Shown here: positions 1-10,402 of the stretch, one piece after another | How the letters are laid out: every line of letters begins with the position of its first letter | How positions within the stretch are numbered: the first letter of the stretch is position 1 | Source of the DNA: Symbiotaphrina buchneri | Lineage: Eukaryota > Ascomycota > Symbiotaphrinales > Symbiotaphrinaceae | Direction: 5' to 3' | Length of the DNA stretch: 64,000 nucleotides | Assembly (NCBI GenBank): GCA_001599915.1 | Contig: BCIG01000034.1 | Location: 62,001 to 126,000, forward strand | The notes under the pieces: model-generated | The model's input: only the letters and a program-made list of their open reading frames with translations | Databases searched by the model: none | What the model was told of the DNA's origin: nothing | Position numbers and translations under genes: made by a program

Positions 1-2581
1 GTTGACAGTACTTCATAGGTGTGGTGCACACGCACCTTTGATAGGTTGTATTCAATCTATTCTACCTACGATGTAGGGGATGTCTTCTGTGTCGTCTACT
101 CTTCCTCCCTCCGGACCGCGTATTTCGGCGCTCAGAACACGAGCATCCAGGTAAGTCTTCAGCATTATTTCCTCGGCGGTACTCATTATTTTCCTACAGT
201 GGTACGACTTGAAGCAAATGGACTCTCGGCCTCCACCAAATCCAAGCTCCCATCCTTCTGCTCGCAATCATCGCTTCTTCGACTCAAAAGGCCCTGGTGG
301 TGTCTCAACCCCGAGGCCTTCGTCGCAAGGAGGAAGAGCACATGGCGGCCGGGTCCTTGAGATCGACAAGGAACATATCCTTCAATATGCGCATTACGGT
401 TATGTTTATTGCATGCTTCTAGCTCAGGGTCTGACCAGTACAGACACGGACGAAGATATACTTATCTCCGGTGGTGGTGATGGCACTATCAAGCTCTGGC
501 ACCTAGATGCGACCAAAGGTGGAGAGATCTCCCAACTCGCAGTACTCGAAAATGGAGACAACTCTGTCCTCTCGATGACTCTTGACGGGACTTTCCTCTA
601 TTCTGGCCTCCTGGAGGGCGACATTAATGTTTGGGACTTAGACACGAAGCAGCTTATCCGGAGCATTAAAGCACATAAAGATGACGTCCTCACCGTCTCG
701 GTAGGATTCGGATTCATTTTCAGTGCCTGTTCGACTGGCATGGCAAAGGTACTCGTCTAAGATTTCTATATGTTGACCGCCGGCTCACGTGATTTTAGAA
801 ATTCAACCACAGGTACGAATGTATCAGTAGGTGGAAAGCTCACGATGGCTTGGTGCTCGCTTCCACTACGACATCTTATCATGGCCGGAACTTATACATC
901 ACCGGTGGAAATGACGATTGTATCTCTATCTGGGATATTAGTGACTGCACACCAGGTATAGCTGGGGGCTCCATGGCAAGTAATGGTGAGTGAGGTTTAC
1001 TGGCTAAGCCAAATTGATGCCTACATGTACTTACACAAGTTAGAACAACTGCTCGGGGCATTAGGACGACTCGTGTCTTACAGGACAGTCTCATCGCATC
1101 CCCAATTCGAAGAAGACTGTCGCCGAGGTGCTTCCTTTCTGCGAACCCTCTTCAAAAGGCTTGGTGCTATCACCGAAATGCTCAACACCGGTGAACACTC
1201 CAATCCAGTCGTGTTCGCCAAATTCAAGGGCAAGGCACCGGAGTCGGCAAAACTCAAAACCATTCTGTTCTACGGCCACTACGATGTTATCGACGCAAAC
1301 AACGAAAGAGGTAGCTGGATCTCAGACCCCTTCTCTATGCAGGGCATCAACGGCTATCTGTATGGTCGTGGTGTGTCTGACAACAAGGGACCGGTACTCG
1401 CAGCTCTCTACGCAGCCGCGGACCTTGTCTCTGAGCAGAGCCTGGATGCTGATATTGTCTTTCTCATCGAAGGCGAAGAAGAGCGCGGGTCACGTGGCTT
1501 TGATGCAGCAGTCAGAGCCAGCAAGCATCTGATCGGGGACGTGGATTGGATCCTCCTTGCCAACAGCTACTGGCTGGATGATGAGGTGCCTTGCCTCACC
1601 TATGGGCTACGTGGAGTCATACATGCTACCATCACCGTGGAAAGCGATCACCCTGACCTCCACAGCGGTGTTGATGGGAGCCAATTGATGGATGAGTCCT
1701 TGAAAGACCTTGTCATGCTCCTCGCTCGACTAACAGGGCCCTATGGCCACATCAGTATCCCGGGCTTTTATGACCCTATACTCCCAGTCACAAAAGCGGA
1801 GGAAGACTTATACACCGCCATAGTCAAGACTTTGAAGAACCGAAACCCAGACCTTGGAGATTCCGAGTCAATAAAAAATTCGCTCATGCAGAGATGGCGG
1901 GAACCTTCATTGACGATCCATCGCTTCAAGGTCTCCGGCCCTGAAAACTCTACAGTCATTCCCCGCTTAGCTCGTGCCTCCGTCTCGATTCGACTTGTTC
2001 CAAATCAGGAAACGAGCAAGGTCCGCGAAGCTTTCGTCCAGTTTCTGCAAACAGAGTTCGGCACGCTTGAGTCGAAGAACCATCTCTCGGTCTCAATTGA
2101 TCATGAGGCAGATCCATGGCTTGGAGATCCATCTAACGAGATCTTCAAGACGTTAGAAGAAGCTATCATGGAAGTATGGGGCCCGTTAAATCCTCGAAGA
2201 CGTAGCTCTACGACAACAACGAAAGATGGCGTCACGCGACAAAGCGCCAGCGCATCATCCAAGCTGTCGCCGACAACATCCTCCTCTCTGGCAAATGGAA
2301 GCGACCACACCTCCGATGCTTCCATGAGCTTGGACAAAGCAGAGAGCTATTTTCCGTTTTCAGCGACGTCAGCTGCACGCAAACCGCTCTACATTCGTGA
2401 GGGAGGCTCAATTCCATCAATACGATTTCTAGAGAAAGAGTTCGGTGCCCCGGCTGCACACCTCCCTTGCGGCCAAGCGAGCGACAACGCTCATCTTGAC
2501 AACGAGCGGCTCCGACTAGCCAATCTTTATCGGAGTCGCGAGATATTCAAGAAAGTTTTCCGAGAACTACCAAAGAAATGA
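1..2581 (+). CDS. DUG2: DUG2-type WD40 + M20 metallopeptidase, 5' truncated by the window edge
   Basis: 3' part of the Dug2 subunit of the cytosolic DUG complex, which degrades glutathione and Cys-Gly dipeptides. Exons as I read them: up to 150, 200-748, 799-985, 1044-2581; introns 151-199, 749-798 and 986-1043 are GT-AG and the phases agree. The N-terminal part shows WD40 strands (GGGDGTIKLWHLD, GDINVWDLD, GGNDDCISIWDIS). The C-terminal part is an M20 metallopeptidase: FYGHYDVIDA, GRGVSDNKGP and EGEEERGSRG supply metal and catalytic residues. WD40 fused to M20 is the hallmark of Dug2 rather than of plain carboxypeptidases. The reading frame upstream of base 19 is closed by a stop, so an intron probably ends near base 18 or 46 and the start lies outside the window. 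A possible 3'UTR intron (GTAAGT...CACAG) lies at 2694-2745. Confidence 0.93.
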
Positions 2582-4185
2582 AGACATGCTGTGCTCGCTG
2601 GCATGTGAGCCTTCGTTTCCGTGCAGATCTTCCGGGCCATGCTACCAAGGGCCTCTTTGTGGACGACAGGCTAACAGGTTTGGTTTATGCGAGGTAAGTC
2701 CATTCTTCCACATCGTCGTAGAACTCTGCTAATCACATGCCACAGAGGAATAGGGAAGGAAAGAACTTGGAAAAAGGTCGTCTAACACGGTGGCTTGATA
2801 GTAATCCTACAGGAATCTTACACTGGGCAGAAGAAGACGCAGATTGGCATGATTTGAACCATGAGAACTAATGACTGGTGGCTGGCACTTTCACTTTCAA
2901 CCCCTTCCTCAGTTTCTGCTTGACGTGTTGCTTGCTTTCTTTCCATTTCCTCAAAATCATGTATGCGCGGTTCCCAGGCTTTCGTAGCCAGGGGTTTGGG
3001 TGTTCGTGGTCTTGCGAAGAGGCTTCCCATTTTCTCAGATCAGATTTCTGATCAAGAGATATGGTCCCTCTCGAAGCTACGCGGTATCTCTGATCACTTT
3101 TGTGATATGAGATCTGGGTGCTTACATTTGAGCTGATTGTGCACATTGTTTCTGTCTCTCTAGGCTTGCCTTGGCAGGTCTGAGGTCTGGGCTTTCACGA
3201 CTTCGATCGTGTTGCCGGTATCGGTCTGCTGGTTTCTGTTGCTTTATGCAAACATAGTTACTGCAGCCGTTGAAGGACGTTGCTGCTTCGCAAAGCCGCG
3301 TCACCCGGGTGGTCGTTGTCGATCAATGTGGGGGTGTTCTGACCTTCCCAGTGGGTGACCTCCGGGATGATCCGACGCTTGGGATTGCTGTCCTTTGGGG
3401 CAGTGGTTCCTTGCCTTGGTGACTGCTCGTTCTGTGATCGAACACAGCTTCGGCTGATGTACCGTGACCGGTTACGGGCGCTGTTAGTTTTGTGAATCCA
3501 GTTTACTGGAGGATCGGAACTACGGCCAATGGCCCCCAGACGAGGCTGCTTTGAGCAGTTCTCCGAAGGGAGGTTGTTGTGGGATGATGATTGTTGTCGA
3601 CTAACTGAGTCGTTTGTTTTAGGGGGTGGCGGGCCTGGTCGGGCTGGGGGCCTGGCTGGGTCCTGGGAGGTCATTTTCCACGGGCGGCCATCTTCCACGA
3701 AGAACTCTTGGGAACCGGCGTCGGGTTTCATACGCGGCTAGGGCTCTACCATTTTACCGGTCACCGGAGCTCTGTTCGGTATCTAGGCTTGCCTGGGTGT
3801 TGTGGATGAGCAGACCCTAGGGTTTGCTCTGAAGCATACGTTCTTGGGTGGTGGCTTCTGAAGTCATTGGCTAGGCTTGCCTAGCTTAACGATATCACAG
3901 CAATGTGATTTCGTGATCCCGGTCGTTCCAGCGAGTACGGCACTTCGTGTCAGAGCGTTTTCCAGGGATGACGGACTTTTCAGCACAAGGGATTCAGCGG
4001 AGTCAGTACTGGATAGGAAAATTACTCTTTGCACTTCTGGGCTTGGCTATGCACTTGAACTATCTTGTCATGGACTTGCTTGCAGGTATGCGAAAGGACA
4101 GTCTTCCCCATACCCTTCTTTATACCCATTGGATCAGATGCTCACTTCTTAATAGGTTCATGACAGGTAGTCGTCTAATTTATTA
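2582..4185. other. Long gene-free stretch downstream of DUG2
   Basis: Contains the DUG2 3'UTR and then no reading frame with domain content or convincing exon structure. Stretches such as 3258-3731 stay open on the minus strand, but the predicted peptide is Pro/Arg/Ser-rich without recognisable motif. An isolated branch point plus acceptor (GCTTAAC...ATATCACAG, about 3884-3900) resembles the modules of the array that follows. Confidence 0.5.
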
Positions 4186-4192
4186 GACTGTT

Positions 4193-4760
4193 GCTAAGTC
4201 TCCCCTCCATCTTGATCTCACGCCTTGCTAACTCCTCGCAGTAGTACTGGGGGCTTGTGGGGCTCTGGGGGATCGAACGCTGCTAAGTCTCCCCTTTCAA
4301 CCTTATGGTACTAAATATTAACTCTTTTGCAGTGGCACCTTGTGCTTGGTGGCTCTGGGGACTTGTGGTTCTGGGGGATCCAAAGTTGCTAAGTCATCAC
4401 AACCCATATCAATGTGGATCATACTAACCACGTAGTAGTGGCACTTTGTGCCTTGTGGCTCTGGGGGTGCATGTGACTCTGGGGGTCTCTGTGAGCTGTG
4501 GGCTTCAATGCCACCCCCAAGGAGTACCATGCCAGCGGCTTGCCGCATGGACAAGGTTAGACTCTTACTCTGCTAAGTTTCCTCTTCCAGTCTCGCTCGT
4601 TTCCTAGACTGACATTACACAGGTTACACCTAGGGGGGTGGCATCCTGTCAAATTTATCCGCTGCTAAGTACCCCTAGCCCAAAACTTGACAAAACATCA
4701 ATACTGACTTCTCTAGGCAGATCAGAGTGGGGTCCTGGGGGCTTTTAGTGGCACTGGGGG
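4193..4760. repeat. Tandem array of intron-like modules alternating with G-rich segments
   Basis: Five segments of 48-53 nt begin with the shared heptamer GCTAAGT (at 4193, 4282, 4388, 4572, 4664) and end with a fungal-type branch point followed by AG: 4193-4241 (GCTAACT, CGCAG), 4282-4332 (TACTAAA/TTAAC, TTGCAG), 4388-4435 (ACTAACC, CGTAG), 4572-4622 (ACTGAC, CACAG), 4664-4716 (ACTGAC, CTCTAG). Each is the size of an ordinary intron in this genome. Between them are 40-136 nt G-rich segments that share a CTGGGGG...GGCTCTGGGGG theme. The 5' end is not a consensus GT donor, so splicing is unproven. No open frame runs across the array. Confidence 0.65.
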
Positions 4761-5399
4761 TTGTCTGCTAGCCGGTGCTCTTTGAGCTCCACCCAGAAGT
4801 GCAAGAGTTAAGAGTACCTATCTACGAACCCTCCGCTTACCCTTGGACTGGAAACTCCCGACCTGGATTACCTCGTGGACTCCCGTGTTTGATTGAACGT
4901 CCGGATATCTCCACCGGCCAACGAAATGGATATCTCTATACAAACGGTGGAAACTGGGGTACGAATCAGGAGGGGCGCGTGGAGCCGTTGGTAATTGTTT
5001 GCGACCCTTCTCTGGCTGACACCTTGACTTCGGTCGAGGATGACGCTGGGGTTGATTAGCTTACAGCGTCCGTGTGCGAGTCTTTGACTAGTGTTCTGCT
5101 GCGCTTCCTCTCGCCTTGGGGGTCTGCCTGAGGTGATGGAGTGGCGGGGGCACGCCCCACCTCTGCTCAAACGACGACCTATTACCTCCTGGATCTAATG
5201 GCTTGGGCTGGGTGATCCCTCCCAGGTCCTCTTAGTGAAGGGTGGCCTCTGTACCGTCGGGGGTGACACGGGTAATAGGCAGTTGGGCTTCAGTAGCCGG
5301 ACCATGACATTTGTCAAGACTAATCCCATTGTTCTTCAACTACCACAGTGAGGAGTCTGACTTGTCTCCGCGCAACTCCTCGGGATTAACCAGGAAGGC
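4761..5399. other. Gene-free spacer between the two repeat arrays
   Basis: No coding support. A short piece near 5053-5067 (GATTAGCTTACAGCGT) matches the end of the 200-bp unit that follows, suggesting a degenerate extra copy. Confidence 0.4.
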
Positions 5400-6215
5400 G
5401 GGGTCTTGGTTTCAAATGGTCCCCTCTTCGTCGCTTCGTCGACGTTGTAGTGGTGGAAAGCTCTTCCTGAGGACAACCAGTCTCGCACCGCCTCGATTGA
5501 GTTCGACTGCCGAATCTCCGGATTCGAACGTCGTTCCTCCAATCCTGGCGCCGCGCAGCACTGAGTCTGCTTCCAACGACGGATTAGCTTATAGCGTTCA
5601 GGCGGGGTTCGCTATATCTGGTGCCCACTTCGTTGCTTCGGCGGCGCTCTAGTGGTGGAGAGCTGTTCAGGAGAACATGTCTCAATCTCGCACCGCCTCA
5701 ATTGTGCTTAACAACTGGACCTTCGGGTCCGACCGTCAGCCAATTCTGGCACCGCGCAGTATTGGACTGTTTGATGATGGATCAGCTAAGCGTTCAGGTG
5801 GGGTTCGCTGCTAATGGTGCCCATTTCATTGCTTCGGCGATGCTGTAATGGTGGAGAGCTCTTCCCTAGAGTGATTCCTGGTCTCGCACCGCCTCAATTG
5901 TGCATGACGACTGGACCTTCGGGTCCGACTGTCTGCCAATTTTGGCACCGCGTAGCACTGGGTTTTGCTTGATGACGGACCAGTTCATAGCGTTCAGGCG
6001 GGGTTCGCTATACCAATGGTGCCCACTTCGTCGCCTCCGGCGATGCTGTAGTGGTGGAAAGCTCTTCTCGAGGAAGATTCTTGGTCTCGCACCGCCTCGC
6101 TGCGACTGGCAACTGGACCTTCGGGTCCGACCGTCAGTCCAGCTTGGCACCGCGCAGCACCGGGTTTCTTCTGATGACGGACCAGTTTGTAGCGTTCAGG
6201 TGGGGTTCGCTATGG
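5400..6215. repeat. Minisatellite-like array, four copies of a ~195-218 bp unit
   Basis: Four diverged head-to-tail copies at about 5403-5619, 5620-5814, 5815-6016 and 6017-6213. Each carries the same landmarks in order: GGTGCCCACTTCGT, GCTTCGGCGATGCTGTAGTGG, TCTCGCACCGCCTC, AACTGGACCTTCGGGTCCGAC, a TGGCACCGCGCAGCAC block and GCGTTCAGGCGGGGTTCGCT. The ACCTTCGGGT core is a small inverted repeat. Unit lengths differ by amounts that are not multiples of three, and stops fall in every frame, so this is not a repeated protein domain. A degenerate fifth trace follows at 6214-6240. Confidence 0.75.
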
Positions 6216-8163
6216 AGTCCCTACTTCGTCAAACTTGCTTCGGCTTGTGTCGGCGTCATAGGTGGGAGCCATGGTTTCCAGGTCGACCGGAAGAGTCCCG
6301 AGCCTTCGGCCAAGGGTACTCGTTCCAACTGACCCGGATCCTGGCATGCCTTGGTCGGCGGGGACCTTGGCGCCCTCCGCTTCTCTTTCTTACAGGTGCT
6401 TCCCCAAGTTTAGAGGTTTACTGCACCTGCGCTTCTAAGCCAGGTGTATGGTCTCAAATTGCAGGCTCTTGCCTCTACATGTAACATTGTTTGCAGTACG
6501 CTGTCTGGCTGCAGTCAAGCTCCTGTATGAAGTTCTGGATCATGTTTTGCTTCGCTCGACTTTGCCTTGAGCTGGTCACCATGAGCAGCATTACATATCA
6601 CTCCAGTACACGCGCGGCTTTCAAGCACAGATCTCAAGCTCGCACACGTCAAGCAGTGGCACGTTTTGTTTGTTACTCCATTGCTCTGACCCAGAGCATG
6701 GAAGATTTGTGACGACAACATCATGTACTCCTTTTCGTTTGCACTACTTTCATGCGTTTGTGGTCAGATCTCATGTTTGAGTCGCGTTTATCCCCACTTT
6801 GTTTGTGATGTTGCCAGCACCAGTCCAAAGGTTCTCCGGGTTGTCGGTGGTCTGGAAGGGTTTGGTGGATGGGGTTCCATCACCGGTGCATCCAAGCAAA
6901 GCTGACTTTTGGTTGCAACACGGTTCGATGAGACGATCATAAAATGATCAGTCCATGTGAGACACGTCAGGTCTCGGAGGTGGAAGAAACGCAAAAGCTG
7001 CAGCAGTCAAGCCAAGGATACGAGCAGAGACTGATCGATCGGTCCAGGCAAGGACAAAAGGCCTAGGACATGTTTGATTCTCAATCTGCAACGGATACAA
7101 CATCCGGAAAAAAAAGGAGAAAGGATCAGAGATCAGACCCGGCAATTACTGTGCATGGCGTCAGTCAAGTCAAGCTCAAGCTCAAAATCAATATGATCAT
7201 GGATGAGAGAAACCAGCTCTCGGCGTCGGAAGTATGCTGCAGCTGCGTATGAGGAAGGTTGGAGTTTTGGGATGGAATTGTGTCCTCTGCCCAGTGTAAG
7301 AAGTCTTGTATAATAGGAATTTATCGAGTACATCCAGTCTATCATTGCATCCAAAAACTTGCTGTAGTCCCCTTAAAGCTTCCCCGTAGTCAAGGTCTAC
7401 CATTGTGGTCTATGCCGCAACTCTAACATCCCCCTGAGAATCATAGCTCGTACAAACAATTATCCGAGCGACGTGAAGTCCAAGAAAACGATTATTAAAC
7501 ATCGCGCCCGCAGTTCCGCTCACGGGGAAGTAAGCAGTAATGCATGTCATCTATCGTCTAAGACTTTTTGATTGCCGCTGCCGATGCCGTAAACCCGCCA
7601 TTTCCACCAATGATGATCCCGGAGAATGATCCAGTGCGCCTTCGGTTGCGTGAGGATTGATGCTGCTAACATTAAAAGGGAATGGAAGATTTTCAAATGC
7701 TAAGGAGGCGAAAGGCAGAGCGCCTATGACATTTTCCCCGATAGCGGCAGCCATCTTTTCGTGCAATAGAGAGGTTTCTCTAGGAATTATTCGATCACCT
7801 TCAAACCGGAAAATCTTGCTCCGTACCCACTTTTTGACCCACTTGCTCCACACCACCCATTCGATTCGCTAATTCCGTAGTGGGGCACGGCAACGGCTCG
7901 GACGTCACCGCGTCACGGATTTGTAAGATGAGCGGATCCCCGTCTTCTCCCTTTTTGCTCAAACTTCGTATTCCATCGTCTTCTCTGGATAAATTTTTGG
8001 TTTCAGATAAATAGACCCGTACAGTTTCTTCGTTGTCGTCCTCCATCTTCTGCCCCTTCCTCCCACTCAAGGTGCATTGATAGCTATTGTGCATATTTGA
8101 ATAACACCACCCATCGACATATCTATCTCCTCGAAGGAACCACCCACTCACTGTCCGAAAACA
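6216..8163. other. Gene-free stretch and promoter region of the OYE gene
   Basis: No supported gene. Two short minus-strand open frames (7551-7856 and 7801-8046) lack domain content and a shared exon model. The last 150 bases are pyrimidine-rich with CAAC motifs, as expected of the 5' leader of the gene starting at 8164. Confidence 0.4.
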
Positions 8164-9500
8164 ATGGCGTCGGCACACCATGCAATTGTCGAGCACTCGC
8201 AAGACATCCAAAACAAACCCGCCGCTGGCATCTCCTACTTCACTCCTGCCCAAGAACCCTCTGCGGGCACCGCCTCTGATCCCCAGCCCGATGGCTCGCA
8301 TCCGCCCAAGCTCTTCCAGCCGTTGCAGATCAGGGGCATGAAGATGCAGAATCGCATTATGGTATGAGAGACACTTCTATGGGGTTTTAATGACACCAGG
8401 CTAACCCTTGATGCAATTGATAGCTCTCTCCCCTCTGTCAATATTCCGCTCAGGACGGCCACCCCACGGCCTGGCAAATGACCCACTTGGGTGGCATCGT
8501 CCAGCGAGGCCCCGGACTCACCATGGCTGAAGCGTGCGCCGTGCTCCCGGAAGGGCGCATTACACCTGAAGATGTCGGGCTCTGGAAAGACTCACAGATC
8601 GACGCATGGAAGCCGATTGTGGAATTCGCACATTCGCAGGGCCAGAAGATCGGCATCCAGCTGGCCCACGCCGGCCGGAAAGCCAGCACCGTGGCTCCAT
8701 GGCTGAGCCGCGCACACGTCGCCACTAAGGCCGTCAATGGCTGGCCCGACAATGTCTACGCTCCAAGCGCAATCCCATACGATGAGAACCACGCCAAGCC
8801 AAAGGAGATGACCCTGCAAGATATCGAGACGTACAAGGCAGCCTTCGTGGCCGCCACCAAGAGGGCCATCAAGGCCGGCTTTGACTGCATCGAGATCCAC
8901 AACGCACACGGCTACCTGCTGCACGAGTTCCTGTCGCCCGTCTCCAACCTGCGCACAGACAAGTACGGCGGATCATGGGAGAACCGCACGCGGCTGACGC
9001 TCGAGGTGGCCGAGCTCGCACGCAAGGAGATGCCCGAAGACATGCCGCTGTTCCTGCGGATCTCAGCCACCGACTGGCTCGAAGAGGACCCGGCGATCAA
9101 GGAATCGTGGACCGTGGCCGACACGGTGAAGCTTGCGCCGCTGCTGGCCGAGAAGGGCGTGGACCTGCTGGACGTGTCCTCCGGCGGCAACCACCCAGCG
9201 CAGCGCATCAAGGCCGGCCCGGCATACCAGGCGCCGTTCGCGCAGGCGGTCAAGAAGGCCGTCGGCGACAAGCTGCTCGTCGGCACCGTGGGCAACATCA
9301 CCAGCGGCAAGCAGGCGCAGGAACTACTTGAGGGTGCCGGGGATGACAAGACCCCGCTCGACCTCATCATCGTCGGCCGCATGTTCCAGAAGAACCCGGC
9401 CCTCGTCTGGTACTGGGCCGAGGAGCTGGGCGTGGAGATCAACGTCGCGAACCAGATCCGCTGGGGCTTTGGTGGTAGAGTGGGCGGGAAGAAGGCTTGA
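8164..9500 (+). CDS. Class III old yellow enzyme / NADPH dehydrogenase (YqjM-like ene-reductase)
   Basis: FMN-dependent flavoprotein that uses NADPH to reduce activated C=C bonds; physiological substrate unknown. Two exons, 8164-8361 and 8424-9500, joined by a GT-AG intron (8362-8423) with a GCTAACCC branch point; 424 residues. The TIM-barrel start LSPLCQYSAQDG carries the Cys of class III (YqjM-type) enzymes near residue 71. IEIHNAHGYLLHEFLSP holds the HxxH substrate-binding pair, and VGTVGNI plus VGRMFQKNP form the FMN phosphate site. The first 45 residues (Ala/Pro-rich, before PKLFQPLQIRGM) are a non-conserved extension. The ATG at 8164 is the first in frame and its leader is otherwise free of ATGs in this frame. 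Confidence 0.93.
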
Positions 9501-10402
9501 TTGCTGGGCTGCGAGCTTCACGACTTACTTAGACGTACTTAGACGTACCTACCGGCTTTTCGTTTGTGCGTCTGGCGTATGTGGATAAACTAGTACGATG
9601 TTGTGGGACGGATATAGAGCCAGAGATGTGATTATGACCTCCTATCTAGACTCTTTTGTTTCTCATAGACACCTAGAAAAGAAAAGCAAAGCCGTCAAAG
9701 AGCGACACAGAGAGCGAATTTCCTCACTACCACACTTCACGGCTGCTTTGCGGGAACGAATGAATGTCATAAGCATCTGACGCGATGTGTTGCATGTAGA
9801 GATTGTGTTCGTGAGTGATGAGATCCGATAGGATCGCGAAAGTCAATCGGGCATATCTGAGAGTATGACTTCTGATCTGCCTGCCACATGCTTCACGAAA
9901 GATAGTCCGCCAGCCACACAGATCGCCGCAATCTCCCGTGAAGACTGCACATGTTTGCCTGAGACTGCAACGTGCGGAACATAACTGGGAACGACAGTGC
10001 AAGCCACTTGATCGGATTGAGAATTGCGCGGCCCGGTGGTCGGTCAGGGGTTAACGGGGAAGAAACCCGATTCGCCGAGATCGGGAACAACGAGAAAGGA
10101 GACCCGGCAGGGAATAATCTAGCACCGTGAAATGTAACTGAGGAAGCAGCAAGAGAAAGCAATTTCAATTTGAATTAGCAACAGTAGAAGTAGAAGAAAT
10201 TGGGGACTCCTCTGAGTGACCTCCTGAAGCCATTTTGAGTGGAGAAAGGTCATCTTGAGACCGCGAGAAACTACTCTGGACAAGAGAAACAGCACAGACA
10301 GCAAGCAAATCCCTTCTCGAACCCCTAATGTTTTTGTGCTTTTAATTTTTATCTTCGCCTCACCAAACACACCACTGCATGACCATAGCAGATCGACGGA
10401 GA
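9501..10402. other. Convergent intergenic region
   Basis: Holds the 3' ends of the OYE gene and of the minus-strand gene beyond. A short direct repeat (ACTTAGACGT twice, about 9526-9548) lies just after the OYE stop. No other feature seen. Confidence 0.4.

Noticed and set aside
5900-6484. 194-codon plus-strand frame across the 200-bp array
   Set aside because: Units are not multiples of three and the peptide is not repeated; chance opening.
7551-8046. Minus-strand open frames before the OYE gene (about 80-100 codons each)
   Set aside because: Different frames, no shared intron model, no domain; lies in the likely promoter of the OYE gene.
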